Below, in pieces: positions 41,579-51,156 of a DNA stretch of 64,000 nt. Every line of letters begins with the position of its first letter. Within the stretch, counting starts at the first letter, position 1. A model generated the notes under the pieces. It did not search any database. It had not been told where the DNA came from and saw only the letters and a list, made by a program, of their open reading frames with translations. The position numbers and the translations under genes are program-made. Source of the stretch: Escherichia coli (GTDB lineage Bacteria; Pseudomonadota; Gammaproteobacteria; Enterobacterales; Enterobacteriaceae); assembly GCF_011881725.1 (NCBI RefSeq), contig NZ_JAATUR010000006.1, positions 61,539 through 125,538 of the forward strand, read 5' to 3'.

Positions 41579-44275
41579 ATGTTTAAAGAAATTTTTACCC
41601 GGCTGATTCGCCATTTACCTTCCCGTCTGGTTCATCGCGATCCATTGCCTGGCGCGCAGCAGACAGTGAATGCAGCGGTTCCGCCGTCCTTAAGTGCGCA
41701 TTGCCTGAAAATGGCGGTGATGCCAGAAGAAGAATTATGGAAAACGTTCGACACCCATCCGGAAGGGTTAAATCAGGCAGAAGTGGAATCTGCCCGCGAA
41801 CAACATGGTGAAAATAAATTACCCGCGCAACAACCGTCGCCGTGGTGGGTACATTTGTGGGTCTGCTATCGCAACCCCTTTAATATTTTGCTCACCATCC
41901 TCGGCGCTATTTCTTACGCTACGGAAGATTTATTTGCCGCGGGCGTTATCGCGTTAATGGTTGCTATTTCTACGCTGCTGAATTTTATTCAGGAGGCGCG
42001 TTCCACCAAAGCGGCTGATGCCCTGAAAGCGATGGTGAGTAATACAGCAACAGTGCTGCGCGTAATTAATGATAAAGGCGAAAATGGCTGGCTGGAGATC
42101 CCAATCGACCAGTTGGTGCCCGGCGATATTATTAAACTGGCGGCGGGGGATATGATCCCGGCAGATTTACGTATCTTGCAGGCACGGGATCTGTTCGTCG
42201 CTCAGGCGTCGTTAACCGGTGAATCTCTGCCCGTCGAAAAAGCTGCAACCTCTCGCCAGCCGGAACACAGCAATCCGCTGGAGTGCGACACACTGTGTTT
42301 TATGGGCACCACCGTGGTAAGCGGCACGGCACAAGCAATGGTGATTGCCACTGGCGCTAACACCTGGTTTGGTCAACTGGCGGGGCGTGTCAGCGAGCAG
42401 GAAAGCGAGCCGAATGCCTTTCAGCAAGGGATCAGCCGCGTCAGCATGTTACTGATTCGCTTTATGCTGGTGATGGCACCTGTGGTGTTGCTCATCAACG
42501 GTTACACCAAAGGCGACTGGTGGGAAGCAGCACTGTTCGCACTTTCGGTAGCGGTCGGCTTAACGCCGGAGATGTTGCCGATGATTGTTACCTCGACGCT
42601 GGCGCGTGGCGCAGTAAAGCTGTCGAAACAGAAGGTGATCGTCAAACATCTGGACGCCATTCAGAACTTTGGCGCCATGGATATTCTTTGTACTGATAAA
42701 ACCGGCACCCTGACGCAAGATAAAATTGTGCTGGAGAATCATACCGATATCTCCGGTAAAACCAGCGAGCGCGTGCTGCATAGCGCGTGGTTGAACAGTC
42801 ATTACCAGACTGGACTGAAAAACCTGCTTGATACAGCGGTGCTCGAAGGTACTGATGAAGAGTCAGCGCGCCTGCTTGCCAGCCGTTGGCAAAAAATTGA
42901 TGAGATCCCGTTTGATTTCGAGCGTCGCCGGATGTCGGTGGTAGTGGCAGAAAATAGCGAACACCATCAACTGGTTTGCAAAGGAGCTTTGCAGGAAATC
43001 CTCAATGTGTGTTCGCAGGTGCGTCACAATGGCGAGATTGTGCCGCTCGATGACATCATGCTGCGAAAGATTAAGCGAGTAACAGATACGCTGAATCGCC
43101 AGGGGCTGCGCGTGGTTGCAGTGGCGACGAAATACCTGCCAGCGCGTGAAGGGGATTATCAGCGGGCGGATGAATCTGACCTCATTCTCGAAGGGTATAT
43201 TGCTTTTCTTGATCCGCCAAAAGAGACAACTGCTCCGGCGCTGCGGGCATTAAAAGCGAGTGGTATTACCGTAAAAATCCTCACTGGCGACAGTGAGTTA
43301 GTCGCGGCAAAAGTGTGCCATGAAGTGGGGCTGGACGCGGGAGAAGTGGTGATTGGTAGTGATATTGAAACGCTATCAGATGACGAACTGGCAAGCCTGG
43401 CACAACGTACCACGCTGTTTGCCCGCCTGACGCCGATGCATAAAGAACGCATTGTGACCCTACTGAAGCGCGAAGGGCATGTGGTTGGCTTTATGGGCGA
43501 TGGTATTAATGATGCGCCAGCCTTACGTGCTGCGGATATCGGCATTTCTGTCGACGGCGCGGTAGATATTGCTCGTGAAGCGGCTGATATCATTCTGCTG
43601 GAAAAAAGCCTGATGGTGCTGGAAGAAGGGGTTATTGAAGGACGCCGGACTTTCGCCAACATGCTGAAATACATCAAAATGACGGCGAGCTCTAACTTCG
43701 GTAATGTGTTCAGCGTGCTGGTGGCGAGTGCTTTCTTGCCCTTCCTACCTATGCTGCCATTGCACTTACTGATCCAGAATCTGCTGTATGATGTGTCACA
43801 GGTGGCGATCCCGTTTGATAACGTTGATGATGAGCAAATTCAAAAGCCGCAGCGTTGGAATCCGGCAGATCTGGGGCGCTTTATGCTCTTCTTCGGGCCG
43901 ATCAGTTCTATCTTCGATATTCTGACGTTTTGCCTGATGTGGTGGGTATTCCATGCCAACACGCCGGAAACGCAAACACTGTTCCAGTCGGGCTGGTTTG
44001 TCGTGGGATTACTGTCGCAAACGCTGATTGTGCATATGATCCGCACCCGCCGTGTGCCGTTTATTCAGAGCTGCGCGTCGTGGCCGTTAATGATCATGAC
44101 CGTGATCGTTATGATTGTCGGGATCGCATTGCCGTTTTCGCCGCTGGCCAGCTATCTGCAACTGCAGGCGCTGCCGTTAAGCTATTTCCCGTGGCTGGTT
44201 GCGATTCTGGCAGGGTATATGACGTTGACGCAGTTAGTGAAAGGGTTCTATAGCCGTCGTTACGGCTGGCAGTAA
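41579..44275 (+). CDS. mgtA: Mg2+-importing P-type ATPase MgtA
   Basis: The 898-residue P3B-type ATPase imports Mg2+ at low external concentration. The phosphorylation motif DKTGTLTQ (Asp near 377) and the hinge motif MGDGINDAPALRAADIG are present, with about ten membrane helices split around the cytoplasmic A domain (TGES near 210) and N/P domains. The start at 41579 follows GGAGGGACTCCTT. Control is through PhoPQ and the MgtL leader. A hairpin follows the stop at 44283-44306. Confidence 0.97.
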   Translation: MFKEIFTRLIRHLPSRLVHRDPLPGAQQTVNAAVPPSLSAHCLKMAVMPEEELWKTFDTHPEGLNQAEVESAREQHGENKLPAQQPSPWWVHLWVCYRNPFNILLTILGAISYATEDLFAAGVIALMVAISTLLNFIQEARSTKAADALKAMVSNTATVLRVINDKGENGWLEIPIDQLVPGDIIKLAAGDMIPADLRILQARDLFVAQASLTGESLPVEKAATSRQPEHSNPLECDTLCFMGTTVVSGTAQAMVIATGANTWFGQLAGRVSEQESEPNAFQQGISRVSMLLIRFMLVMAPVVLLINGYTKGDWWEAALFALSVAVGLTPEMLPMIVTSTLARGAVKLSKQKVIVKHLDAIQNFGAMDILCTDKTGTLTQDKIVLENHTDISGKTSERVLHSAWLNSHYQTGLKNLLDTAVLEGTDEESARLLASRWQKIDEIPFDFERRRMSVVVAENSEHHQLVCKGALQEILNVCSQVRHNGEIVPLDDIMLRKIKRVTDTLNRQGLRVVAVATKYLPAREGDYQRADESDLILEGYIAFLDPPKETTAPALRALKASGITVKILTGDSELVAAKVCHEVGLDAGEVVIGSDIETLSDDELASLAQRTTLFARLTPMHKERIVTLLKREGHVVGFMGDGINDAPALRAADIGISVDGAVDIAREAADIILLEKSLMVLEEGVIEGRRTFANMLKYIKMTASSNFGNVFSVLVASAFLPFLPMLPLHLLIQNLLYDVSQVAIPFDNVDDEQIQKPQRWNPADLGRFMLFFGPISSIFDILTFCLMWWVFHANTPETQTLFQSGWFVVGLLSQTLIVHMIRTRRVPFIQSCASWPLMIMTVIVMIVGIALPFSPLASYLQLQALPLSYFPWLVAILAGYMTLTQLVKGFYSRRYGWQ

Positions 44276-44282
44276 AAAACAT

Positions 44283-44306
44283 AATCCGGGCATGATGGCC
44301 CGGATT
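44283..44306. terminator. Hairpin downstream of mgtA
   Basis: AATCCGGGC (44283-44291) and GCCCGGATT (44298-44306) are perfect arms with a 6-nt loop. No T-run follows on the plus strand. A hairpin with identical arms occurs at 44448-44471. Confidence 0.6.
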
Positions 44307-44335
44307 CAGACGCAGATAAAGTGTGCTTTGTTTAC

Positions 44336-44424
44336 GCCGGATGCGGCGTAAATGCCTTATCCGGCCTACAAATTCAATAAATTGCAGGAATTACGTAGGC
44401 CTGATAAGCGCAGCGTGTCAGGCA
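44336..44424. repeat. BIME (REP pair) between mgtA and ridA
   Basis: GCCGGATGCGGCG...CCTTATCCGGCCTAC and GTAGGCCTGATAAGCG...GTGTCAGGCA in opposite orientation, between convergent genes. Confidence 0.9.
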
Positions 44425-44447
44425 ATTTTGCGTTTATCGTCAGACTT

Positions 44448-44471
44448 AATCCGGGCTGGGAGGCCCGGATT
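44448..44471. terminator. Hairpin downstream of ridA
   Basis: The same AATCCGGGC/GCCCGGATT arms as at 44283-44306, with loop TGGGAG, 11 bp past the ridA stop. Likely 3' end of ridA transcripts. Confidence 0.65.
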
Positions 44472-44481
44472 TCCATCAAGA

Positions 44482-44868
44482 TTAGCGACGAACGGCGATC
44501 GCTTCGATCTCAATCTTCACGTCTTTTGGCAGACGTGCAACTTCAACGCAAGAACGTGCAGGGAAGGTAGCATTGTGCTCGGTGAAGAAGGCTTCGTAAG
44601 TGGCGTTTACGGTTGCGAAGTCGTTCAGATCTTTCACAAACACGGTGGTTTTAACGATATCGCCCACTTTCAGGCCAGCCGCTTCCACGATCGCTTTTAC
44701 GTTATCCAGCGACTGACGCGCCTGCGCAGCGACGTCTGCCGGTACTTCGCCTGTTTTCGGGTTTACCGGGATCTGACCGGAAGTGATGATCATACTGCCC
44801 AGATCAACGCCCTGAACATACGGGCCGATCGCTGCCGGTGCATTTTCCGTCGCGATAGTTTTGCTCAT
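44482..44868 (-). CDS. ridA: 2-iminobutanoate/2-iminopropanoate deaminase RidA
   Basis: The 128-residue YjgF/YER057c/UK114 protein hydrolyses reactive enamine/imine intermediates from PLP enzymes such as threonine dehydratase, protecting the cell. Arg105 in ATFPARSCVEV, needed for activity, is present, and the signature ARLPKDVKIEIEAIA is at the C-terminus. It forms homotrimers. The start is MSKTIATENAPAA at 44868 with AAGGAGAAATC upstream. It follows pyrI on the same strand by 72 bp, and lies downstream of the pyrBI operon. Confidence 0.97.
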   Translation of the reverse strand: MSKTIATENAPAAIGPYVQGVDLGSMIITSGQIPVNPKTGEVPADVAAQARQSLDNVKAIVEAAGLKVGDIVKTTVFVKDLNDFATVNATYEAFFTEHNATFPARSCVEVARLPKDVKIEIEAIAVRR

Positions 44869-44940
44869 GATTTCTCCTTTATTACAGCGGTAAAAAGTCT
44901 GGCTCATTATAGGGAGGCAGACTTTTATTACCAACCGCAA

Positions 44941-45402
44941 TTAATTGGCCAGCACCACATTATGGGAAAACTCTTTTTCGCAGTATTTGCATTTGAGCGC
45001 GATATCATTGGCGCGTTTTTTCACTGCAAAGCTGGAAGAAACCGGTTCGGCATGGCTGATGCAGTTGCTGTTCGGGCAGACCAGCACATTGTCGATGCGC
45101 TCCGGCAGGCTGGGGCGTGATTTGCCGACGACTTCATAGTTGTCGATACGGTTTACCGTGGCTTGCGGTGCATACAATGCCAATTGGTCTACCTGATCTT
45201 CACTCAAAAAGGTATTTTCGATTTTGATCAGATCTTTGCGGCCCATCTCGCCAGAAGGCAGGTTCAGACCGATGGTGATGCGCTGATCTGTTTCGGTCAG
45301 CTTGAACAGACTCAACAGCTTAAAACCGATCTGGGCGGGGATATGGTCAATTACCGTGCCGCGTTTAATAGCTTCAACCTGCAATTTATTATCGTGTGTC
45401 AT
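44941..45402 (-). CDS. pyrI: Aspartate carbamoyltransferase regulatory subunit PyrI
   Basis: The 153-residue allosteric subunit binds CTP/UTP (inhibitors) and ATP (activator) in its N-terminal domain (about 1-100) and links to PyrB through a zinc domain. The four zinc cysteines are intact: Cys109, Cys114, Cys138 and Cys141. It starts 12 bp after pyrB, within the pyrLBI operon. Confidence 0.98.
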   Translation of the reverse strand: MTHDNKLQVEAIKRGTVIDHIPAQIGFKLLSLFKLTETDQRITIGLNLPSGEMGRKDLIKIENTFLSEDQVDQLALYAPQATVNRIDNYEVVGKSRPSLPERIDNVLVCPNSNCISHAEPVSSSFAVKKRANDIALKCKYCEKEFSHNVVLAN

Positions 45403-45414
45403 CTCTATTTCCCC

Positions 45415-46350
45415 TTACAGTACCAGATCGCGATTCAGAACCAGTGCCAGTAACGCCTGGCGAGCGAAAATTCCGTTGCCTGCTTGCTGGAAGTACCAGG
45501 CGTGCGGCGTTTTATCTACATCGGTGGCAATCTCATCAATGCGCGGCAGCGGATGCAGCACTTTCATATTGGCTTTGGCGTTGTGAAGATCGCTGGCGCG
45601 CAGAACAAACTGTGCTTTCACGTTGGCGTATTCGGACGGGTCCAGACGCTCTTTTTGCACGCGAGTCATGTACAGAATGTCCACCTCTGCCATCACTTCT
45701 TCAATGGAACTGTGCAGGCTCCAGGCGATACCTTTTTCATCGAGCATATCCAGAATGTATTGCGGCATTGCCAGCGCGTCCGGCGCGATGAAGTAAAAAC
45801 GGTTGCCGTCAAATTTCGCTAACGCCTGGGTCAGTGAGTGAACGGTGCGGCCATATTTCAGGTCGCCTACCATTGCGACGTGGAGATTGTCCAGACGCCC
45901 CTGGGTTTCCTGAATAGTGAACAGATCCAGCAAGGTTTGCGTCGGATGCTGGTTGGAGCCATCACCGGCATTCAGCACCGGTACATTGCCGGAAAACTCG
46001 GTGGCCAGACGTGCTGCACCTTCCTGCGGGTGGCGCATCACAATTGCATCAACATAAGTGCTAATAACCGAAATGGTGTCGGCCAGCGTTTCGCCTTTTT
46101 TACCCAGTGACGTGTTGGCGCTGTCGGAGAAGCCCACCACGCTCGCGCCCAGGCGGTGCATCGAGGTTTCGAAAGAGAGGCGGGTACGGGTTGAAGCTTC
46201 GAAGAAGCAACTGGCAATCACTTTATGCTTCAGCAGCTCCGGTTGTGGATTCGCTTTCAGTTTCGCCGCTGTCGCCAGCACCAGATTAAGGTCATCGCGA
46301 CTAAGGTCGTTTATGGAAATGATATGTTTTTGATATAGCGGATTAGCCAT
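45415..46350 (-). CDS. pyrB: Aspartate carbamoyltransferase catalytic subunit PyrB
   Basis: The 311-residue enzyme condenses aspartate and carbamoyl phosphate, the committed step of pyrimidine synthesis. The carbamoyl-phosphate loop [12 protein letters not shown] (Ser53-Arg57) is present, and the aspartate-binding [13 protein letters not shown] stretch lies near the C-terminus. It forms the c6r6 complex with PyrI. The operon is controlled by the UTP-sensitive attenuator in the pyrL leader just upstream. Confidence 0.98.
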   Translation of the reverse strand: MANPLYQKHIISINDLSRDDLNLVLATAAKLKANPQPELLKHKVIASCFFEASTRTRLSFETSMHRLGASVVGFSDSANTSLGKKGETLADTISVISTYVDAIVMRHPQEGAARLATEFSGNVPVLNAGDGSNQHPTQTLLDLFTIQETQGRLDNLHVAMVGDLKYGRTVHSLTQALAKFDGNRFYFIAPDALAMPQYILDMLDEKGIAWSLHSSIEEVMAEVDILYMTRVQKERLDPSEYANVKAQFVLRASDLHNAKANMKVLHPLPRIDEIATDVDKTPHAWYFQQAGNGIFARQALLALVLNRDLVL

Positions 46351-46353
46351 CTT

Positions 46354-46488
46354 TTATCTCCTGACGCCTGGGCAAAAAAAAGCCCCTCGATTGAGGGGCT
46401 GGGAATAGGTGATCAACGGGAAGAAAAACGGCAGGCCAGCGTCTTTTTTCAGACGCGGTAAGACAAAATGTCGAACACACTGAACCAT
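46354..46488 (-). CDS. pyrL: pyrBI operon leader peptide PyrL
   Basis: The 44-residue leader starts MVQCVRHFVLPRL at 46488 and ends CPGVRR, 3 bp before pyrB. A U-rich pause region encodes PFFFP in the middle. When UTP is scarce RNA polymerase pauses there, translation stays coupled and the terminator (46373-46401) is not formed. The one residue that differs from my memory of K-12 is Tyr for His in LITYSQ. The longer frame to 46554 is not used. Confidence 0.93.
   Translation of the reverse strand: MVQCVRHFVLPRLKKDAGLPFFFPLITYSQPLNRGAFFCPGVRR
46373..46401 (-). terminator. pyrBI attenuator
   Basis: On the minus strand AGCCCCTC and GAGGGGCT pair (plus-strand 46381-46400, loop GATT-type) and are followed by eight T residues. 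It lies inside the 3' part of pyrL, before pyrB, the known attenuator position. Confidence 0.93.
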
Positions 46489-46692
46489 ACATCCTCCCGG
46501 CAAATTGTCCGGCATTATACTCATCGTCCGAAGCGACGCAAGCATTTGATGCAATATTTTATCAGCGCAAACGGTTTGTATGAATGAAAAATCAAAATAT
46601 GTGCATTTTTATGATTCTGGGGTGTTAGGCGTTCAGTATCAATAAATGCAGATATTTCCTGATTATTACTGTTTTACTTCCACGTAATCAGG

Positions 46693-47406
46693 TTATGCGC
46701 CAAACGCGCCATCAATGGTATGCATCGCACCAGTAACAAAACTGGCTTCTGGCCCTGCTAACCATGCGACCATACCCGCGACCTCTTCCGGTTGCCCATG
46801 TCTTTTGATGGCCATAAAACTATGCAACATATCGCGCATTGGCCCATTGGCGGGGTTAGCGTCGGTATCAATTGGCCCTGGCTGGACGACGTTGATGGTG
46901 ATCCCTCGAGGGCCAAAATCCCGGGCCAGCCCGCGCGCCATACCCTGCAGGGCTGATTTGCTGGCCGCATAAGCGGCCATACCTGCAACAGGCATACGAT
47001 CGCCATTCACGGAGCCGATGATTAAGATGCGTCCGCCTTCGGGCATCTGCCGGGCGGCTTCTACAGAGGCATGGTAAGGAGCATGAATATTGATTTTGAA
47101 AAGGCGATCAATGTCGTCTGCATTTAACTCCAGGGCATCGCCAAAGACCCCAATACCTGCATTCACTACCAGGATATCCAGTGCGCCGCTCTTACGAACG
47201 ACATCAATGACCGCATCTCTGTCGGCGCTATCAGCGAATAGTGCTGTCGCACCAGTCTCTTGCGCCAGGCGTTCAGCGGCATCTTTCGACCCCGCATAGG
47301 TGAATCGTACATTTGCCCCATCGGTGACGAAACGACGTACGATAGCGGCACCGATTCCACGGCTGCCACCGAGGATGAGAACTGTCTTACCTGTAAAAGC
47401 GTCCAT
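46693..47406 (-). CDS. bdcA: c-di-GMP-binding SDR protein BdcA
   Basis: This is a 237-residue SDR. The cofactor loop LGGSRGIG is at residues 12-19, VVNAG at about 88-92 and the catalytic YAASK (Tyr and Lys) at about 148-152. In E. coli BdcA binds c-di-GMP and promotes biofilm dispersal; no dehydrogenase substrate is established. The start is MDAFTGKTVLILGG at 47406, preceded by AAGGAGT; the longer frame to 47484 would overlap bdcR. It is divergent from its regulator gene bdcR. Confidence 0.93.
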   Translation of the reverse strand: MDAFTGKTVLILGGSRGIGAAIVRRFVTDGANVRFTYAGSKDAAERLAQETGATALFADSADRDAVIDVVRKSGALDILVVNAGIGVFGDALELNADDIDRLFKINIHAPYHASVEAARQMPEGGRILIIGSVNGDRMPVAGMAAYAASKSALQGMARGLARDFGPRGITINVVQPGPIDTDANPANGPMRDMLHSFMAIKRHGQPEEVAGMVAWLAGPEASFVTGAMHTIDGAFGA

Positions 47407-47435
47407 AAGGACTCCTTGATTTATTATGTAACATG

Positions 47436-47479
47436 CATTACAAAACTGTTTTAACTTTCTGTCAACAAGTTTTGTAATG
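47436..47479. promoter_or_regulatory. Inverted repeat between bdcA and bdcR, candidate BdcR operator
   Basis: CATTACAAAACT (47436-47447) and AGTTTTGTAATG (47468-47479) are perfect 12-bp inverted arms with a 20-bp spacer. The second arm includes the bdcR start codon (47477-47479). Binding by the TetR-type BdcR would block both genes and its own translation start. Confidence 0.65.
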
Positions 47480-48070
47480 GTCACTAAAAAACAATCTCGC
47501 GTTCCAGGTCGTCCCAGACGTTTCGCACCTGAGCAGGCAGTCTCTGCGGCAAAAACACTTTTTCACCAAAAAGGTTTTGACGGAGTCAGTGTCGCTGAAG
47601 TTACTGATTATCTTGGGATTAAACCACCCAGCCTCTATGCGGCATTTGGCAGTAAGGCCGGATTATTTAGCCGTATACTTAATGACTACGTAGGCACGGA
47701 GGCCATTCCGCTTGCCGATATTCTTCGTGATGATCGTCCTGTGGGGGAGTGTCTGGTTGCGGTATTAAAAGAAGCGGCGCGCCGATATAGCCAAAATGGC
47801 GGTTGCTCTGGCTGTATGGTTCTTGAAGGTATTCATAGTCATGATCCAGAAGCGCGTGATATTGCTTTTCAACATTATCACGCAGCGGAAACGGCAATTT
47901 ATGACTATATCGCCAGACGGCATTCCGAAAGCGCACAACGTGTGACCGATTTTATGAGTACGGTGATGTCCGGGCTTTCTGCGAAAGCGCGGGAGGGACA
48001 TACCATTGAACAACTCTCTGCAACAGCAGTGCTGGCGGGGGAAGCGATAAAAATCATACTCAAGGATTGA
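47477..48070 (+). CDS. bdcR: TetR-family repressor BdcR
   Basis: The 197-residue TetR protein has its HTH at about residues 33-55 (VSVAEVTDYLGIKPPSLYAAF) and a C-terminal effector domain with GGCSGCMVLEG (two Cys near residues 112 and 115) that might sense a ligand or redox state. It represses bdcA in E. coli (recall). The ATG at 47477 is inside the inverted-repeat arm and has no strong Shine-Dalgarno, so the mRNA may be leaderless or weakly translated. Confidence 0.93.
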   Translation: MVTKKQSRVPGRPRRFAPEQAVSAAKTLFHQKGFDGVSVAEVTDYLGIKPPSLYAAFGSKAGLFSRILNDYVGTEAIPLADILRDDRPVGECLVAVLKEAARRYSQNGGCSGCMVLEGIHSHDPEARDIAFQHYHAAETAIYDYIARRHSESAQRVTDFMSTVMSGLSAKAREGHTIEQLSATAVLAGEAIKIILKD

Positions 48071-48201
48071 TGTTAGCCTTAACCCGAAGACTGGAGCGCG
48101 CCTTCCGATAAGTTGTGATAAGACAATAATTCACTCGTTAACGCTAGCGAAAATGATCATCTTTTCGTATAACGATAGAAATGAAACGTTGTTTTAATTA
48201 A

Positions 48202-48666
<465 letters not shown>

Positions 48667-48712
48667 GCGAGTACCTGCCGGTGGCGACGTGAAACCGCCT
48701 CCGGTACTGAAA

Positions 48713-49717
48713 TTATTTGGCAAGCGTCGCAACCATTACCGCTTTGATGGTATGCATACGGTTTTCCGCCTGATCAAAAACAATGCTGGCGGCAGATTCG
48801 AAAACCTCATCTGTAACTTCCATACCGCCATGTAGACCAAACTCTGCCGCCATCTTTTTGCCAAGCGTGGTTTGATCATCATGGAAAGCAGGGAGGCAGT
48901 GGAGGAACTTGACCTCAGGATTACCGGTCAACTGCATCATTTTGCTATTAACCTGATAATCACGCAGCAATGCAATGCGTTCTGCCCATTTATCTTTCGC
49001 TTCTCCCATCGACACCCATACATCGGTATAGATAAAGTCAGCGCCTTTAACACCCGTCGCGACATCTTCTGTCAGCGTAATATTGCCACCATTTTGCTGA
49101 GCCAGCGCGCGGCATTCCGCAACCAGCGAAGCTTCCGGCCAGCACGCCTGTGGTGCTACCAGACGCAAGTCCAGGCCGGTCAGTGCCGCCGCTTCGAGCA
49201 TCGAGTTACCCATGTTGTTACGCGCATCACCTGCATAGACCAGCGTCATCTCATTGAATGCTTTACCGGGAGAATGTTCCTGCATGGTCAGTAAATCCGC
49301 CAGCAATTGCGTGGGATGAAACTCATTGGTCAAACCGTTCCACACCGGTACGCCCGCGTATTCCGCCAGCGTTTCGACAATCTCCTGACCATAGCCGCGA
49401 TATTGAATACCGTCATACATGCGACCAAGCACGCGGGCGGTATCTTTAATCGACTCTTTATGACCAATCTGGCTGCCGCTTGGGCCGAGATAAGTGACGC
49501 GAGCCCCCTGGTCATAGGCGGCAACTTCGAAAGAGCATCGGGTACGGGTCGAGTCTTTTTCGAAGATGAGCGCGATGTTTTTACCAGTGAGTTTGGCTTC
49601 TTCTTTACCGCTTTTTTTATCTGCTTTTAGTTTAGCGGCTAACTGGAGCAAGGTGTTGAGTTCGGCTGGTGTGAAATCAAGTAATTTCAGGAAATGCTTA
49701 TGATAAAACCCGGACAT
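48713..49717 (-). CDS. argI: Ornithine carbamoyltransferase ArgI
   Basis: The 334-residue enzyme converts ornithine and carbamoyl phosphate to citrulline. The carbamoyl-phosphate loop [12 protein letters not shown] (Ser56-Arg60) and the ornithine loop HCLPAFHD near residue 273 are intact, with conserved [10 protein letters not shown] near 135. It is a trimer. Two ARG boxes (49745-49758 and 49766-49779) lie just upstream, so ArgR with arginine represses it. The start is [15 protein letters not shown] at 49717 preceded by AGGAGGGAT. Confidence 0.97.
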   Translation of the reverse strand: MSGFYHKHFLKLLDFTPAELNTLLQLAAKLKADKKSGKEEAKLTGKNIALIFEKDSTRTRCSFEVAAYDQGARVTYLGPSGSQIGHKESIKDTARVLGRMYDGIQYRGYGQEIVETLAEYAGVPVWNGLTNEFHPTQLLADLLTMQEHSPGKAFNEMTLVYAGDARNNMGNSMLEAAALTGLDLRLVAPQACWPEASLVAECRALAQQNGGNITLTEDVATGVKGADFIYTDVWVSMGEAKDKWAERIALLRDYQVNSKMMQLTGNPEVKFLHCLPAFHDDQTTLGKKMAAEFGLHGGMEVTDEVFESAASIVFDQAENRMHTIKAVMVATLAK

Positions 49718-49744
49718 AGATCCCTCCTGTGGCTAACGCCATAA

Positions 49745-49779
49745 TGAATTAAAATTCAATTTATATGTATGATTATTCA
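49745..49779. promoter_or_regulatory. Pair of ARG boxes (ArgR sites) of argI
   Basis: TGAATTAAAATTCA (49745-49758) matches the ARG-box consensus TGAAT-N4-ATTCA perfectly; TGTATGATTATTCA (49766-49779) is a near match. Their 21-bp spacing puts them on the same helix face, the standard arrangement for the ArgR hexamer. Confidence 0.9.
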
Positions 49780-49878
49780 TTTGCAAGCCTAAAGCATAAA
49801 TCTTTGTCACAAAGGTGGAGGCAATGTCAGCGGTGTGTGACAATAAGAGTATCGGCAGGACATTAAGAGGAATGAGCC

Positions 49879-50295
49879 ATGGCAAACCCGGAACAACTGG
49901 AAGAGCAGCGTGAAGAAACGCGTTTAATTATTGAAGAATTACTGGAAGATGGCAGCGATCCGGACGCGCTGTACACTATCGAACACCATCTTTCCGCAGA
50001 CGATCTGGAAACCCTGGAAAAAGCAGCGGTTGAAGCATTTAAACTTGGTTACGAAGTGACTGATCCAGAAGAACTGGAAGTAGAAGATGGCGATATCGTG
50101 ATTTGCTGTGACATCCTCAGCGAATGCGCGTTGAATGCCGATCTGATCGATGCCCAGGTTGAACAACTGATGACGCTGGCGGAGAAATTTGACGTTGAGT
50201 ACGACGGTTGGGGGACTTATTTTGAGGATCCTAACGGCGAAGACGGCGACGATGAAGATTTTGTCGATGAAGACGATGACGGTGTTCGTCATTAA
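49879..50295 (+). CDS. rraB: Ribonuclease E inhibitor RraB
   Basis: The 138-residue, very acidic protein starts [20 protein letters not shown] and ends in an Asp/Glu tail (residues 118-138, [13 protein letters not shown]). RraB binds RNase E and alters degradosome composition and mRNA turnover. AAGAGGAATGAGCC precedes the ATG. A REP unit and a hairpin terminator follow. Confidence 0.97.
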
Positions 50296-50322
50296 TTAAG
50301 CGTTGACGATAAAGGCTACATA

Positions 50323-50350
50323 GCCTGATGCGCTACGCTTATCAGGCCTA
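50323..50350. repeat. REP element downstream of rraB
   Basis: GCCTGATGCGCTACGCTTATC followed by AGGCCTA is a REP palindrome; a broken REP half (GTAGGCCGGTGCC) follows near 50377. Confidence 0.8.
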
Positions 50351-50428
50351 CGTGGTTACTGCAATCTAATGAATTTGTAGGCCGGTGCCGCCCACAGTAT
50401 AAACAAAAGTACGTTTTCAGAGATCGGA

Positions 50429-50460
50429 TGCCCGCAGGTGTGAACTTGCGGGCATTTTTT
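50429..50460 (+). terminator. Terminator of rraB
   Basis: TGCCCGCA (50429-50436) and TGCGGGCA (50447-50454) form an 8-bp stem with a 10-nt loop, followed by TTTTTT. It touches the stop codon of the convergent yjgM. Confidence 0.85.
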
Positions 50461-50963
50461 CAGAGTTCACGTAGCATCCGCACTTCACAATCAACATGGC
50501 CCGTGCAACCAAGTGCGTAGTCGATGTGTTCAAAACCTAAATGTTCATACAAGCCAATCGCTTCTTTCAAAAAAGCGGTCGTTTCCAGATAGCAGCGTTT
50601 GAAACCCATTTCTCGCGCCTGATCCATCGCCATTAAGGCCAGTTTTTTTGCCAGCCCTTTACCGCGAATAGCCGGAAGAAAATACATTTTTTGCAGTTCG
50701 CAAATGTCCGATTCACTACCTGTTAAAGGTGCAATCCCTCCGCCGCCGACCACTTCGTCATTGTATTCAACCACCCAATACGCATGACCAGGCTGACTGT
50801 ACACTTGATACAACTCGTCGAGATTCGGGTCGGCGACAGTGTAGCCTTTATCAGCGGTAAGACCGTATTCTGCGGATACCTGACGAATGACGCGGGCGAT
50901 AGCAGGATTATCGGCGGCGGTAAGTTTGCGCAAACGGAGCGCGGGAGAAGCGACAACATTCAT
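50460..50963 (-). CDS. yjgM: GNAT-family acetyltransferase YjgM
   Basis: The 167-residue GNAT protein has the acetyl-CoA P-loop motif RGKGLA at about residues 108-113 and the C-terminal [19 protein letters not shown] strand-helix typical of the fold. Its substrate is not established. I start at [14 protein letters not shown] (50963), the length I recall for K-12; an upstream ATG at 50981 would add six residues. It is divergent from yjgN. Confidence 0.88.
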   Translation of the reverse strand: MNVVASPALRLRKLTAADNPAIARVIRQVSAEYGLTADKGYTVADPNLDELYQVYSQPGHAYWVVEYNDEVVGGGGIAPLTGSESDICELQKMYFLPAIRGKGLAKKLALMAMDQAREMGFKRCYLETTAFLKEAIGLYEHLGFEHIDYALGCTGHVDCEVRMLREL

Positions 50964-51156
50964 AGCATAGCTCAATTTCAAATGTATGATTTATAGCTCA
51001 CTTTAATACCACCCTCGCTTAAGTGGTGCAAGAAGAAGATAAATCAGAATATATTAAGCATATAACTCTGAGATAAAGCGTATTCTAGTTGGTCCAGTAT
51101 TAATGGACTGGAAATTATTATTTATATGAATGGAATTTATTTTAGGGATATGATTC

